Numbered from the stretch's first letter, positions 1 through 13,215 are shown. The stretch: DNA of 64,000 nucleotides from Cymbidium sinense (GCA_021442155.1 CM038214.1:48366703-48430702), one strand, 5' to 3'. Program-made: numbers and translations. Notes: generated from the sequence alone by a model not told the origin.

Positions 1-328
1 CAAATAAGCAATGACTGAACATTAGATATGAAAATTAGTTATGTGATTATTTTTAATTCAAATAACTTTATTTTTTTGAATTCTCTTAATTCCTCCTTAT
101 AAAAAATAAAAATTCAAATTTTAATATTTTCAAATGTCAAAATATGATAGCTATAATAGATTAATATTTCACATACATACTCATATTAATCATAATAAAT
201 ATAAGTGTTAAATTCAAGCTCTAGCTTGGTCTTTTGTCCTTGGCTCTTCCCTTTCTTCAACTTATTTAATCCTTTAGGTTCTTATTATTGATCTATTAAA
301 ATCATAATGTGCTCTTAGTGCTACATCA
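1..328 (-). mobile_element. LTR A, right-hand part (array of tandem LTRs)
   Basis: This is the end of an LTR that begins before the window. It closes with CTACATCA at 321-328, and the preceding words (an 'aatgtgctctta' motif then 'gtgctacatca') match the ends of the LTRs at 23,174-23,181, 24,749-24,756 and 26,355-26,362. The minus orientation is inferred from the tRNA primer-binding-like site next to LTR E. It has no coding content. Confidence 0.75.
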
Positions 329-830
329 TTTTGTGAATCTCAAAGAACACTTCTTTAAGTAGTTAAATGGATGTGAATGGAGTATCTATTGGGTTTGCAA
401 ATTCTCCATACAATAAATTTTGCACTATTTGCTAGTGCTAATTTTTCCTATCTTCATAAGATTTATCCTATAAATTTGACAAATTTTTTTTTATAGTGTG
501 TTCATATATCATCATTAGCTATTTATTGAATGTTTTGAATTAGATAGTAGATGATGATATTGGAAAAGATGAGGTAGGCGACAAAAGGGAAAGAAGGTGG
601 AGGGACATGAAGTGGATTTTCAAGTATGGTATTAAAGGTGAAAGTTTATAATTGCCCAAGGTTCTCACCAAATTATATCAACAAAATCATAAGAAGCCTA
701 CTACAAAATATTGTGATCTCATCATGGAATCACAAATCCATAACCTTTCTATATGATCACTTGGAGAAGAAAAAATATTAAATAATTTATTAATCAAAAA
801 TATTTGTAACTTTTTCCTCTAATTCTATCT
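329..830 (-). mobile_element. Short internal region 1 of tandem-LTR retroelement
   Basis: About 500 bp lie between LTR A and LTR B. The stretch near 541-600 (gtagatgatgatattgg, then gatgaggtagg) is repeated in the internals at about 23,390 and 25,010, so all three are copies of one sequence. No gag or pol motif is visible. Such a short non-coding internal region marks a non-autonomous LTR element, TRIM-like except that its LTRs are much longer than in typical TRIMs. Confidence 0.65.
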
Positions 831-1109
831 TTGTGTAGTTTATGGTTAATCATTTGAATGGTGGCTTAATTCGGTTTGGGAGACTTCTAAAAATTGTTAG
901 GGATAATATATAAGCCTTGGAAAGAATTTAAAAGTGTTTGGCTAGAGATAAGGACATGCCCAAAAGAGTAATAAACTAAAGTTTAGGGCTTTAGTGGAGA
1001 TTATTATGCATATAATCAAAGCCTAAAAATGCTTATGAAGAATAGAGAATTGTTTCAACTTTAATTCTACAGTTGAGTACAATATAAATTGTATGTGGGA
1101 GAAAACTAA

Positions 1110-1550
1110 CACTACATGGAAATAATTAATTTCCAATGAATTTTTTAGAAATGCATCATTGGAAATCATTCATTATTCATCAAAAATGCAAGTTTTAGAT
1201 GAATTTTTGATGGATTTACTCTCGTCGATAAAATCTTGGTTGAAAATATAATCTGATAGGCTAAAAATCTACCTAAAATCATTTTTAGTGGATTTTCAAT
1301 AGAATTTCTATAGAAAATCTATTTTGGATGAACTAGCCAAAATAGCCATGGGAATATCTACCATGGGGCCTTTCTTCTAGAAATTTCACTGACATAATTT
1401 CTGGCAAAAACTTTCACCAGAAATTTCTTCTAACAGCTGTTCGATGGAAATCCACTAGATATCCTACAGTCAAATATTTGGGTTTGTCAAAAATCCTCAC
1501 AATGGTTCTTGATGGTAGAGATGAAAAATCCATCAAAATTAAAAATACTA
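1110..1550. repeat. CACTA left terminal and subterminal region
   Basis: The terminal CACTACATGG is followed by short repeated words in both directions, such as 'cattggaaatcatt', 'catcaaaaatgcaag', 'gaatttttgatggatt' and 'atccatcaaaatt'. Dense short subterminal repeats of this kind are the usual transposase-binding region of CACTA elements. Similar words (for example 'cattagaaataattgg' on the reverse strand) occur within about 100 bp of the right end. No coding sequence is seen. Confidence 0.6.
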
Positions 1551-2339
1551 AAAAGAGCTTCACATATATTTCAATTTTATATTTATAATAACACTAAATA
1601 ATAACTACACAACTAACTCTAATATGATCACAATAACCTCACAAGAAGTCCATACCATTAAAAAGATAGTTCCAAATAAATATTTTATTGTATTAGTTCT
1701 GAAAATTAACATTACTTAGAAAATTTTACTTACTTAAGTTAAACATAAAAAATAACATAATGCAAATAGAAACTAAAGTACAAACAAAAAAATTAGAAGT
1801 AGAAACATAGAACTCTTCATCGTCGATCTCTTCATCATCATTGCCCTCCTCCTTCTCCTCCTCCACCACCTCCACCATAGGCTTTTTCCTTTTATATTTG
1901 TCTCAACACATTTTCTCCATTCTTATTTCTATGGAAATCATCGACCTTCCATATGAGTAGTCTTTCGAGCCTCGATGTTCTCAATCATTACAACAACATG
2001 CCTTCTAACTAACTTGTCAATTAAATCAGTACTCATTACTGAGAATGAGTGGCGTGCATCATAAGCAAATCCTTGTGAACTTAGGTCATATATTCTTTCT
2101 TTCTTTTACCTCCAATAACTTCTCTCCAAATGTTAAACTATTACTGCTCAAGCTGTCAACTTGAACTACCTAAACTAGTAATACTTTGACTATGCACCTC
2201 CTTCAACCTCATGTAATTGTCCTATAAAAAATTATGATGTTATTTAAATAGAACATATTTTCAATAAAATTGAAATTTAAAAATAATATTTAACTTTTGT
2301 AAGCTCTATGAATGGACATCAGCCTACTATCAATCCACC
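1551..2339 (-). other. AT-rich CACTA interior, possible 3' part of transposase gene
   Basis: No confident frame is visible. A run of GAG/GAA-type codons in the minus direction (1,830-1,885, written on plus as repeated 'ctcctcc' and 'catcatc') could encode an acidic low-complexity tail. It lies downstream, in the minus sense, of the transposase remnants, so it may be the decayed end of that gene. This is inference only. Confidence 0.25.
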
Positions 2340-2973
2340 TAGTATCAATGTGTTCTATTATGTAATTTTGTAGTTGTGTGCTCCCTTCCAAGGACTTTTT
2401 TATGTAAATATATCAATTAAATTAATAAATAGTGCTTATAACTTTAATTAACATAAGTATTCAATGACTTATTAGTCTTCCAACAATCAGATGAGTGATT
2501 CTATTTAACTTGTTCCCTTTTCTAAACATAATTTAGAGAGGCTCAAGCTTTACATAGCTCGACCCATACTTTCTCCCCAATCCAAAAAGGTCTCTATCCA
2601 TACTTGTATATGTTCATGAACATATCACGTAAATAGGTAGCGTCTCATGACTAAAAATTCTCTCTGATGTTTTGGCTATATTATGGCAACCACAAAAATT
2701 TTTTCTATTATAATAAACACATTAATACAAATTAGTAGAGCTTGAGAAAAATCTATTGCATTGTATAAGTGTAAAGAACTTAATTAATATTTCAAATTTC
2801 TTGAATCCCATGTTATGCACTTCTATTTGTATCTTCTTCCATGATACATACAGAGCATCAAATTTTCTTCTTATTATATCTCTTATTTTATGTATCATTT
2901 GTCTTGAAGAATTGAACCTACAAAGAAACTTAATTTTAATGCCCAAAAATCTAAAAAATTGAATGTAATACAT
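2340..2973 (-). pseudogene. Decayed Transposase_24 (Ptta/En/Spm-like) region
   Basis: Read on the minus strand, 2,973-2,722 gives a stretch containing 'RRKFDALYVSWKKI' and 'GFKKFEILIKFF'. 2,530-2,464 gives 'GNKLNRITHLIVGRLISH', which resembles the 'NK.NR....H..G..S' signature of the plant Transposase_24 family. The two parts are out of frame with stops between them. CACTA elements often carry this domain downstream of the TNP2 transposase, and that matches its place here relative to the DUF4216-like piece. The assignment rests on motif memory and would need a profile search. Confidence 0.5.
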
Positions 2974-3564
2974 GCAAACTTATATACTTCCTTCAAGTTC
3001 AATTAAAGTGCATGGCATAAGTGTCTTAACTCCACCGTGCTCAGTTGTCATTAATGGATCGATTTGATGCGGTGGTCTGGTGATAGCTAGAATTCGTACA
3101 ATCTGTGTGTAGCTGAAACAAGTAGAATGGTGTGACTTCAATAGACTCTAAAGAGTGATAGATGCATGCACATGCATGTTTAGCAGTCTAGGGTGGTGAG
3201 ATTGAAACATAGATCATGGCTAGTGACAACAGTGGTAGTTTAAACACTTGGCCTTAAAACTATCTTCTTCTTCCTCTTGAAATTCTCATGATCAATCTAC
3301 AAGGGACATCATTGCCTCCACCTAATGCCATCTATAACAAAAATAAAATTGTAATGATTAGATCAACATAGAAAGAAGCAAATAACCATAAAAAAACATA
3401 AATATAATGTATACAAGAAGTAAAAAAAAGAACAATGCATAAATGTAACATATGAAAAATAAAAAAGTGCATCATGGGTATTAAACAAATAAGAAGTAAA
3501 GTAATGCATAGTTTAACAAATTGTTAGAGAAAATCAGAGGAATTTTCTACATTAAACATTTATG

Positions 3565-3890
3565 TTAAGTAATTTCTTTTGATAACTCACTAAAAGTTAA
3601 ATTTAAGATCTCTGAATCCTTTTCATTGTCATTGTGCTCATCACTAGGTTGAAGAATTTTCTCATAATTACTACTAATATCTTGGAAGTTCATTACTAGC
3701 TCAACATCATTACTTAGATGTCTAAAACTTGGCATGTCCTCTTCTAAATGAGTAAGAATAATAACATTTTGAACTTTAAATCTTGCTCTAGGCTTTATCA
3801 TAACTACCATTTACCAATCTAATTTTTCTTTTATTTTTCCAGGATATCTAAGATAACACACCTTAATGGCATAATGTGCAAGGATTAAGT
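3565..3890 (-). pseudogene. CACTA transposase remnant, DUF4216-like C-terminal part
   Basis: The minus strand from about 3,890 reads 'LAHYAIKVCYLRYPGKI', then 'KEKLDW', a stop, then 'MVVMIKPRARFKVQN', followed by an acidic tail ending in 'SELSKEIT'. In TNP2-type CACTA transposases the DUF4216 region ends with a pattern of the form '.QV.Y..YP....W.VV.K.KPR'. The match in order and spacing is good. The in-frame TAA after the tryptophan breaks the frame. The open stretch after it covers 81 codons. The catalytic body of the transposase, expected upstream on this strand, was not found. Confidence 0.55.
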
Positions 3891-6529
3891 GATTAAATCT
3901 AGTGTATTTTTTTGCTCAATCTAAGTTTTATGATGTTATATGACTTATATGTCTTTATTCCTCTTTTAGAATATGATCAAACAATGGTGTTTTATTTCGA
4001 ATGCTCATGTGGACTCTACATAGATCTTAGGGGGTACTTATTAAAGTGATCGGGTATGACATTAAGGTATGATGTACTATCTCAAAAGATAGAAACATCA
4101 CTCTATAATGGATTAACCACCTAACAAGGACTCCTAAGGCATGATTGGTCTTCAAATATACCATAGATCTTTCCCCTACTTTACATAAAAAAGTAAAGTA
4201 GGGTAAGAAAACTCTCGATTAAAGTAGTCATTCATTATCACCAAATATTTTAAAGCTAAGACTATCAAAGGATTAGTATTTTTTTAAAAATCAAATGGGA
4301 TTATTCAAATGGAAGACTAATTTTTAGAATCCAAAGAAAAATAAATGCTCATGATACTAGGAAGCCTAGTGAGCATTCCAACCTATCATATGGTGAGGCT
4401 TTATATATTTGAATAAGAGGAGATTTATTTTGAGTTGAAATTTTATTAGATTGTTAGAGCTTATAATCCATCAATACAAGATTGTGGAAATGCCTAAGAG
4501 GTGAGGATTTATGCATATAGCCCAAGGGAAACAAGCAACCTCGGATCTTAAATCTAGAGAGCTTTAGCACAAGCTAGAGCATGACCTAAATCTAAACAGA
4601 AAGGGGATGTAAGGGTTCACCTTCATAAGAGAGGATAAACCCATCTGACTCTTTTGGACTTATAACCACCTGAAGTGGCCACCAGCTAACAGCTCCTATG
4701 ATTCAAAATCAAGTAGGTCAATCTTATGAAATTTTAAGATGTTTAGGATTATTATTTAATTTGGAAAGAGACTGGAGTCCTAAACTCACACCCTCAAAGA
4801 CTAGATCATGACTGGCATGAGTATATGACTTAGTTTAAAAATGTAAACATCTTTACAAAATTTTAAATTATTTATGACACATTCATTTGGACAAAGGCTT
4901 TGGGGTATTTTATGCTTAAATGCATGATAAAATTTGGTTGTTGGCCAAATCAAAAGTGAAAGAGGGTGAATCTCTATCATAAGGAGTTGCTCTCATAGGT
5001 CAAGAAATCCTTGAAATGCCAAAATGGTGGCCCTTATTTTGTAAGAGTGGTATAATATGATATACATGATGTTGGGCATATATCATATAGCTAAGGGATT
5101 TTTAAATCTTTTAGTTATCTTTATTACAATCTAAGTTTTAGACTGAGGTTAGGAGTTTTTTTAAATTTTAATTATGAGTTATTAATTAGGTAGAAAAATG
5201 ATTTTTTTCCTAGGAGCCTAATGCATCTAGGCCACACATTCGAACATCAATCACTAAGAAACTATGAAAATCATGTTATTTTAGTTCATAAACTAAACAC
5301 AACAACAATCATTTTATAGACTACCATTAAAAAATAAGAGGCTAATGCGACTAGGTACCACCGTACACCCTAAAAAGAGAAAAAGTTGGGTAGTCGAGCT
5401 CTACCCTTAAACAACCTAGAATTATAAAATAATATTATAATTTAGAATTGAATGTATGTTATGATGGGTCTTCATTCTTCATTTTTTTATTTCTTCTTTC
5501 TTTCTTCTTTTGATTTGGTTTGCTCCAAGCCATCACAAGGCACCCTAGGACTAAGCCTTCTAGCCACTGCTCATCCTAATCCCCATATCACTAATCCTAA
5601 TTCCTATTGCAAAATTATATTTTATGAAAAACTAAATCTAACTATGCCTACAAAATAGATATTAGTTAAATATACATACAATCTAAAGTAGTTATATTTC
5701 ATAATTTGGACTTAGCACCCTACACATAGATAACCAAGCCTACTGTCCTAACAAGAATTATGCTTAGGGGCATAAGCAACCTGCAGATAGAATATTTATA
5801 TTTATTTTTGAGAAGCCCCTTAAGCACAATCTCCTGTAAAAAATAATTTTAGGCTACCAATGACCCAACATCCAGTCTACGATCCACATTTTTAACATCC
5901 AATTTAAAATATTACATCATAAAATAAAACACATCATCATTACATACACCATCCTAACCTAAATCTAGAAGTGGTGACTTAGTGTTCTAATGTGCATGTT
6001 TAGACTTAGTGTGGTATGTCTTAGTTATATTTGTAAATTATGATTTTCTAAGTTTTGAATTTATTTAAGTTAACATGATGGTGGTTTTATTTTAAGTTGT
6101 TTAGAAGATTAGAGAGTTTTAATTTCCATTTTATTTTATTTCATTTGATTACACTTATCATCTAAGTGTTATAAAGAGAAGAAAGAGGTTAACCTCCATC
6201 CCTACCTTAAGTTGTTCCCAAAAGCATATTTTATGATTTAGTTTCTTTTAGTAAAGAATTTATTAAATATTTTATTAATCCTAAGTTTAGGTTAACCTTA
6301 AAGAATCTTATTCATCATGAAAGACATCTTAAGATTAATGTGATTTAATTACCATGATATAGAATATGTTGATTCTTTTTCATCACCCATAACATGCATA
6401 TGATTTAACACTTAGTATACATATACATGCAACATATTTTGACACAATTAAATGATTATGAATGCATACATTTAGTAGAAAAAAATATTTTTATTCTTTA
6501 ATCAAATACACATACACATGTATAAAAGA
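3891..6529. other. AT-rich CACTA interior, no gene seen
   Basis: Only short frames occur and I recognise none. The stretch around 4,030-4,260 ('gggggtacttatt' through to 'cattatcacc') has the look of a diverged MITE, but I could not pair terminal repeats with confidence. Pyrimidine-rich DNA occurs at 5,470-5,515. The TNP2 body should lie in this direction if the transposase gene were complete, but none of its motifs is visible. Confidence 0.3.
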
Positions 6530-6539
6530 TGTAAGTAAG

Positions 6540-6890
6540 TATGTGCCATTGTTTAAACTGAGAAGTGAGATAGTCAAATGACCATCTTTGGGCTACCTAA
6601 AATCTCATATTCTTGGGATGACTAGACTATATACTTGCAATCTTAAATACATATGAATGTATATACAACTATAAGAATGAAAATCATGCAAAGATTGTAT
6701 TTTTGGTTGAATTATTTATACATGTAAAGTAAAGCTCCATCAAAATTCTAATATAAATGTACATATAAATGAAATTAAATAAGTACATTCCTTTGTTAAC
6801 CAGGGAAGTGAGATAATCAAATGACCTCAATAGGCTACTTAAAGCCTTATATTCTCGTGATGTCCAGACTATATACTTATTATAATTCAA
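6540..6890. repeat. Diverged direct duplication, ~105 bp units
   Basis: 6,545-6,650 and 6,788-6,890 are copies offset by about 243 bp. Shared words are 'gaagtgagata', 'caaatgacc', 'ggctac', 'tatattctcg' or 'catattcttg', and 'gactatatactt'. They are non-coding. The short frames crossing them are chance. Confidence 0.6.
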
Positions 6891-8229
6891 ACATATGTAA
6901 ATCCATAGATGAATGTAGGAAAGAAAGCACTACCTTCACATGCATAAGCTATAAACACATGCAAATCCTATATATATTCATGACTACTATCACTCCAATT
7001 ATTATTATCAATTAATAATTTTTAGAAAATAATTTTGAATTTATTAGTGATAATAGCCACACATATAATAAGATTAAGCCAACACATACAATTTTACATA
7101 AGTGAATTTCATTTGATTTTTAAAAATATGAATGCATAATATCACATAACATACAACATTTATGATGATTCAAAAGGAATATCCAAACATCTCCACATAA
7201 TTCATTCAACTACACAAATTTCTAAGGACAATCATATTAAATAAAATTACTCAAGGAAAACCAAAGCTTCTTATTAATTTGAATTTTGGATTTTAATTGA
7301 ACTTAAATAGGAGAGATCATTTATTATTTCCATCCCATCCCCATGTTGGTGATGTTAATATGTTTAAGGAAAGATAATTAAGTGATTTTTATACTTTAAT
7401 TACATTGAATCATTAAACAATCCATTTAATTACCCTTTCCTATGCTTCTTTAATTTAATTAATCATTTAATCATGAGCCATAAATGATATGCATATGAGG
7501 AAAATTAAATTCCAATGCTCCTAAAGGACCTAATGCAATTGGCTTATAATTAGAGATTAATTAGATTAAAGAATGTAATTAAGTTACTTATGAGCTAATC
7601 ATAATTTCTTTAAGGGTCTTTATGTTATTGAACACATAAAGAGTAACCCTTAAAGTCAAATTAGATTATCTGATGAGATTATCATTTCAATTTGATTAAT
7701 TTTCATTATTAATTGAATAATTAATCTCTTAATTAAATCTTCATTTAATTAACTCTCTTTAATGAAATAAATTTGAAAAAAGTAATTAGGAAAGAGGTCC
7801 TAATCACTCTCCCTAATAATGTAACTATTAATCAATGATTAATGAAGTTAAATTAATTAATTTTTACTATTTAGAGCCTTAAATAATCAATAAATTACTT
7901 AAGAGGGTAATTAAGATTTGAATTTCAACTTCCACAATTTTCATAGCCTTTAAATTCAATAAAATCATGGGATGCAGAGGTCATCCCATTAAATCAACAT
8001 GTCAAGTTTAGGATTAATTGCCCAAGAAATTAAAGCTTAATTTAATTAATTAAACACACATTCAAACTCTAACTAAGCTATAATCACTGTTCAAAATTAA
8101 ATAAAATTATTTTTATTAAAATCTCCTCTCTTTAACCTTTCTAAAATATATTTATTTGTATTTTTTGAATTTTTCTATGATTATTTATGATTTTAGAAAA
8201 TTTCAGTGCAATTAATCACATTTTAAACC
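6891..8229. other. AT-rich intergenic-like DNA, no gene
   Basis: Very AT-rich DNA with recurring 'taattaatt' and 'atttaatt' words and no recognisable motif. No frame exceeds about 65 codons. Confidence 0.5.
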
Positions 8230-9767
8230 CAAATTAATCCCAATCCCATCGCACATGAGGCTGACATGGTAGCGCTTTTCACATGGCACTACGGATTGGC
8301 CACATCGGACCTGGTTGAGTCAGCGCCTAACGTGCCCACTTGTCCATTCTTAGATCGGATGGTGGGGATTAATCCCATGATTTTAATATGATTAAAATAG
8401 AATTCCTAGTGGATTAAATCATGATCATCCATTCCAGTCACACAAAATGGATGGTGGATGATCCTTCATCCTCTGAGTGATAGAAGACGGACATCGTCCA
8501 CCCTTCTCCACTTGATTCGAGCTTGTTAGAGCTCATGAGGCAACAGGATCAACTCTAAAAACTTTAAGGAAGAAATCTAAGAAGATCCTATGATTACAAA
8601 ATCATAATTTCCTTTGTAAAGGCTTAACAAAAATTAGATTTTCTATGATTTGTCAGAATTTATCTCGTCGGAGCTCAAGACTGATAGTCTATCACTCAAG
8701 GTAGCTTCATCTTGAAGAAATAAAGCCCTGCTGAGAAGTTTGCATCTGGTCTCCTTGCGCAATAGCTTTGTGGACCAAACATTGCCGGAATTCTCACAGG
8801 AGTTGGTCTAGGAGTGGTCTCTAGTGCTCAAATCGCAGCCTTGATCATCGGAGCTAGGGGAAGGCATGGGTTAAGTTAATTAGAAAATGATGGAGGTTAA
8901 GTGAGGTTTGATGGAGATAGGCTCTATCTTATTTCGAGTATGGTGTTTCCAGCAATGGGGAGTGCTCGAGAGGCTCGTCTCAACTCACTTATACTCTGAG
9001 AATGCTTGGTTGTGTGTTGGGATGAGATGGGGAGGAGCATACTCTCCTCCCCCTCAAATCTGGCAGCTCGGATTAGTTTTACTTTGGGTAGACATCTAGC
9101 CAGCACAGGAAATCAGAGATGTCAAAGAGATGCTGATGTGGCTCAGTTTGAGTGGGTGAGGATCTGAGGTGGGCTGCCATAGCTTGTCTTTGTTTCCTAA
9201 TTGTGAGCCAATGGAAGGAGATGGGTGACCTTACCTCCCTTGACTTATGGCTAACCCAACCAAGTTTGGGTTAGGTTAGCCATTGGGCAAAGGGTCCAAA
9301 CTAAGCTAAGGATGGCAAATGTAAATGATGGGGGGGGGGGTTGGTTTACCACCCAAAAATGAGTTTTGTCTCATGTGGAGTGCTTTACCCAATGAGTAAT
9401 GGGTCAATTTGGGGTTTGTTTGGGTTTGGTTTAATTTATGATGACCCATGGTGACCCAAGGAAGGGTCATTTGAGTGGGATTGGAGTTGGTTTGGTTAGG
9501 TTTGGCTCAATTTGACCCATGTATGTCAAATTGGGTAAAGTTGGGTTGAGTTGACCAATTGGTCAAATTCGGCCAAACCATGGGTTGAGATAAGTTCAAA
9601 TAATAATTTAGGGTGTTTGGGTTTAATTGGTTTGATTTGGATTATATTTGAATTTGACTCATATGGGTTTATATAGGTCAAAGGGATAAATTGGCTTGGG
9701 TTAGGTGTTGGTTTAGGTTCAATTAATTATTTCAAGATGGTTGTAGGTTTTGATTTCAATTTCAAGA
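8230..9767. other. GC-richer stretch, possible old LTR or transposon piece, unassigned
   Basis: Base composition rises sharply at about 8,230. From about 9,230 the plus strand turns into G/T-rich low-complexity words (many variants of 'ttgggttag' and 'tttgggtttgg', plus a run of ten G at 9,331-9,340). It ends exactly where the long LTR begins at 9,768. No protein motif is seen; the 63-codon frame at 8,908 looks accidental. It may be part of the CACTA or another truncated element. Confidence 0.3.
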
Positions 9768-10815
9768 TGGGCTCCAAAAATTCACCATCAGCCTCTTCGA
9801 TGAGAAGAGTGGTTTAAATGTGTCGGTGAAATTTTCAGAAGGCAGATGGAATAGTAGATAAGACACTACCAAGAGATTTTGTCCTCATTTTATGAGGACT
9901 TTAGATCTGATTCCAGGTTTTTTATAGGCGCAAGCCCCTATAGTTAATTACCCCTCTCAATAAGTGAGAGAGAACTTTTGATTAAGGCTAGTCATTAGAT
10001 TGCTGAATGCATAATATATAGTAGCAGAATGTAGAGTTTCAAATTTTAGATTATGAAATTTATCATTTCAACTTAAACCGGATGGTTAAGGGAATGATGG
10101 CATGCCCGATCTAGATCCCATGGTTTTTTCATTCCGCACAGTCCCTAGTCTAGTTAATCAGAAGAGGTAGTTGACCCAACCTGACAGAAGGATCCTCATC
10201 AACAACACATGGGTTACCTCATCCAAAAAATCCATGTAGACTTGAGGTGGTGTTTATCTAAGGAAATAATATTAAGTCTACCTTAGCTGACAGAGTGCTA
10301 TTTGCCTTATCAAGTTTATCCTATGATTCACAACTCAGAGGGCAAAGCCATTGGGGAGCATATGGACTATAGTCGTGATCATAATATAATGGAGCCGGAC
10401 TAGACAAACCACCCGATCAGAGGACTCTGGTCATAACTACTTCATCTGTGGAGCCTACTGGCCAAGCCACATAGTTCAGAGGATACGAGCCACATCCTTA
10501 CTAACATGAGATTGATTGAGAGTGAACATAGCAGAACAGTTGATTTGACATTGGCTCCTTTGTGAGCTAAAGCTTTCTTAATTTATCACTCCCGACTAAC
10601 AATTGAGGAAGGTGGACAGATTGAGTTTGATTTAAGTTTAAATGATAGAATTTCATTTAAATTATTTTAGATTGATATTTGATTTGAGTTAAAAATCAAT
10701 TAATTTGTATGCATTTAAGAGCTTTAGATCCTGTCAACTCTGTTTAATTGCTAACAGAGGATTAGATCTGCAGTCACCTGATAGAATTAGTTTTTTCAAA
10801 CACTGCATTGATTTA

Positions 10816-11636
10816 AAACTCTTATTATAGATTTTTAGGTTTTGTTAACCTGGACCCAGTACTAAGACAAAATCGGGAAGCAACCCAAAGCATCCTCACA
10901 TTTGAATTTAGGCATTCAGCATAGTGTCGGGGACCATGCGGGTGTATAGTAATTTTAGGTAATTTTGTGTTTGAATTATGAGATTTTTTTTCATATTTTT
11001 TATTTAATTCAAATTTTAAAACTTTATTATAGGTTTTTAGGTTTTTTAACCTTGACCCAATCATAAGACTAAATCGGGAAGCTACCCGTGCAACATCCTC
11101 AGACACTTGAAATTAAGCATTCAACATAGTGTCGGGGCCCATGGGGGTGTATAGTAATTTTAGATAATTTTGTGTCTGAATTATGAGATTTGTTTCAGAT
11201 TTTTTAATTAATTCAAATTTTAAAAATCTTATTATAGGTTTTTAGGTTTTGTTAACCTGGACCCAGTCATAAGACTAAACTTGGAAGTTACCTGCGCAAC
11301 ATCCTCAGACCCTTAAATTTAAGCATTTAGCATAGTATCGGGGCCCATGCAAGTGTATAGTAATTTTAAATAATTTTGTGTTTGAATTATGAGATTTATT
11401 TCAAAATTTTCATTTAATTCAAATTTTAAAACTCTTATTATAGGTTTTTAGGTTTTGTTAACCTGGACCCAGTCATAAGACACCAGGAAGCTACCCACGC
11501 AACATTCTCAGACACTTGAATTTAAGCATTCATCATAGTGTCGGGTCCCATGCGGGTGTATAGTAATTTTAGGCAATTTTATATTTGAATTAAGAGATTG
11601 GATTTTAGATTTTTCATTTAATTCAAATTTTTGCCT
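10816..11636. repeat. 205-bp tandem repeat, four units (left LTR)
   Basis: Units begin near 10,816, 11,021, 11,224 and 11,430, each with 'cttattatag' followed by 'gttttgttaacc' or a variant. Each includes 'gtcggggcccatg' or a variant, 'tagtaattttag' and 'tgaattatgagatt'. The 93-codon minus frame crossing them is a by-product of the repeat. The same repeat in the other LTR has five units. Confidence 0.9.
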
Positions 11637-12454
11637 GCGTAGCCTTTTCAGACATTAAAATTCGCACTTGAAATCTCTATGTCCGAGCACATGTAGGGAT
11701 TTATAGGTCAAATAATTTTGCATAATTAGTGATTTCATTGATTTTGATAATCATAATTTGAATGAAATTCTCTAATTTTTATGAAAGAAAGTCTTATGAT
11801 TTTTGTAGAATTGGATTTAGTATTATCTTCTGTCTGCTTGTACAAAGGGTTGCAGATCCGATGGCGAAGAAGGCATTTTGATTTAGATTACATTTTAACA
11901 CACTACTGGCACTTAGTTTACTTATTGAGTTTTTGTAATTTTCTCAACTTGATTATACTCAATTTACATCAATTTTGATAAGTTATGTCAACTTCAGTGC
12001 TTGTTACTTTAGCCTTACTTATGCTTATTGGCTAGCATTGTAATCACCTCCATATTGATCTAAGAGTTATTAAACCCAATTTGAATTTATATTTAGATTT
12101 TGAGTTTATCACGAGGTTGTTATGAGTGGGCATTCATCCCCCCCAAATTCTAATTAAAACTCATCTAATTTTGATGAATTTATACGAAAAGGGAACTCAC
12201 TTTACTGCTTTCATTTTAATCATAAAAGATTGCAATTACAGTTTGTGAGTTTAATATTAACCTCCCCTAAATTTTACTTAGATTTTAAATTAGTATTTTA
12301 TTCTTCCCAAAATTTGCTTTAAAGGCTCCCCCCCATTTTTTCTTGTTTAACACTTTTTTTAGTTTAAAATTAACTGCAAGTTTCATTATTTAGCGCTCCT
12401 AAGTCAGCTCATTTTAACCTCCCATTTTTCTAAGTCAAAAGATTTAATGAAATT

Positions 12455-12850
12455 TTGGCAGCCTCTCGGCGTCATCCTCATGTAAGGGGCTGCATCGAGG
12501 GTATTTTGGCTTGCTCAATACGCCCTGCTGAGCGTAGCGAGTGGTGTCTTGTGACACCACAACCGGTCTTTTTTCATCTCGCTGTGCCTTGCTGAGCACA
12601 ACGAGGCCTTCAAACCTGCAAAGAGTACATACAATGCGATATATAATCATCTCCCTCTTTTTTTCTAAGTCTGGAAATTAAACAAAATTTGACAGCATTT
12701 CTCCTACGGGGAGTGACATCTAACAATTGGTGGCTTACTCGGTACACCCTGCTAAGCATGGCGAGTGGTGTCTTGCGACACCACAGCCTACTTTTTCATC
12801 TCTGCGTCCTATTGGGCACAACGAGGTCTTCAAACCTACAGAAAAGCATA
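12455..12850. repeat. Two ~230-bp direct repeats (left LTR)
   Basis: 12,460-12,620 and 12,692-12,840 share 'gcgagtggtgtcttg', 'gacaccaca', 'tttttcatctc' and 'cacaacgaggtcttcaaacct' or close variants. They are offset by about 225 bp. The equivalent block in the right LTR is 18,225-18,590, where the second unit has a deletion. Confidence 0.8.
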
Positions 12851-12974
12851 AGCATATGTATGTATTCACATTCATAAATACTCACATGTTTTGACATATT
12901 TTGCTACGTGTTGTAATGCTAGGCAAAGAAACGGGGTTGGGTATGCGATTGGGGATGCAAAGTAAGGGGTACGA

Positions 12975-13215
12975 TGCTGAAAATTGAAGGAAGAATTCAC
13001 CTGCTAATGATTTTCTTACCTAATTTGTGATGTAGTGGAAGCAGAAAGGCTAAAGCAGGGGAGTGTGACGTTGAAAATCAAAGAAAGAATTCACCTGCTG
13101 ATGATTTTCTTCCCTGATTCATGATGCAGTAAAAGTAGGAAGGCTAAAGCGAGTGAGTGCAGCATCAAAAATCAAAGGAAGAACTCACCTACTGATAATT
13201 TTCTTCCCCGATTTA
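12975..13215. repeat. ~95-bp tandem repeat, three units (left LTR)
   Basis: Each unit contains 'gaagaattcacctgc', then 'tgatgattttcttccc', then a 'gatgcagt..aag.agg.aaggctaaagc' core. Starts are near 12,978, 13,073 and 13,168. The right LTR holds the matching set at 18,717-18,960. Confidence 0.8.

Noticed and set aside
2756..2962. 68-codon plus frame
   Set aside because: It is the complement of the minus-strand transposase remnant, which has the better motif match.
10825..11106. 93-codon minus frame
   Set aside because: It lies in the 205-bp tandem repeat and repeats itself with the units; other units have stops in this frame.
10816..11636. CRISPR-like array
   Set aside because: The whole 205-bp unit is repeated with no unique spacers, and the genome is a plant's.
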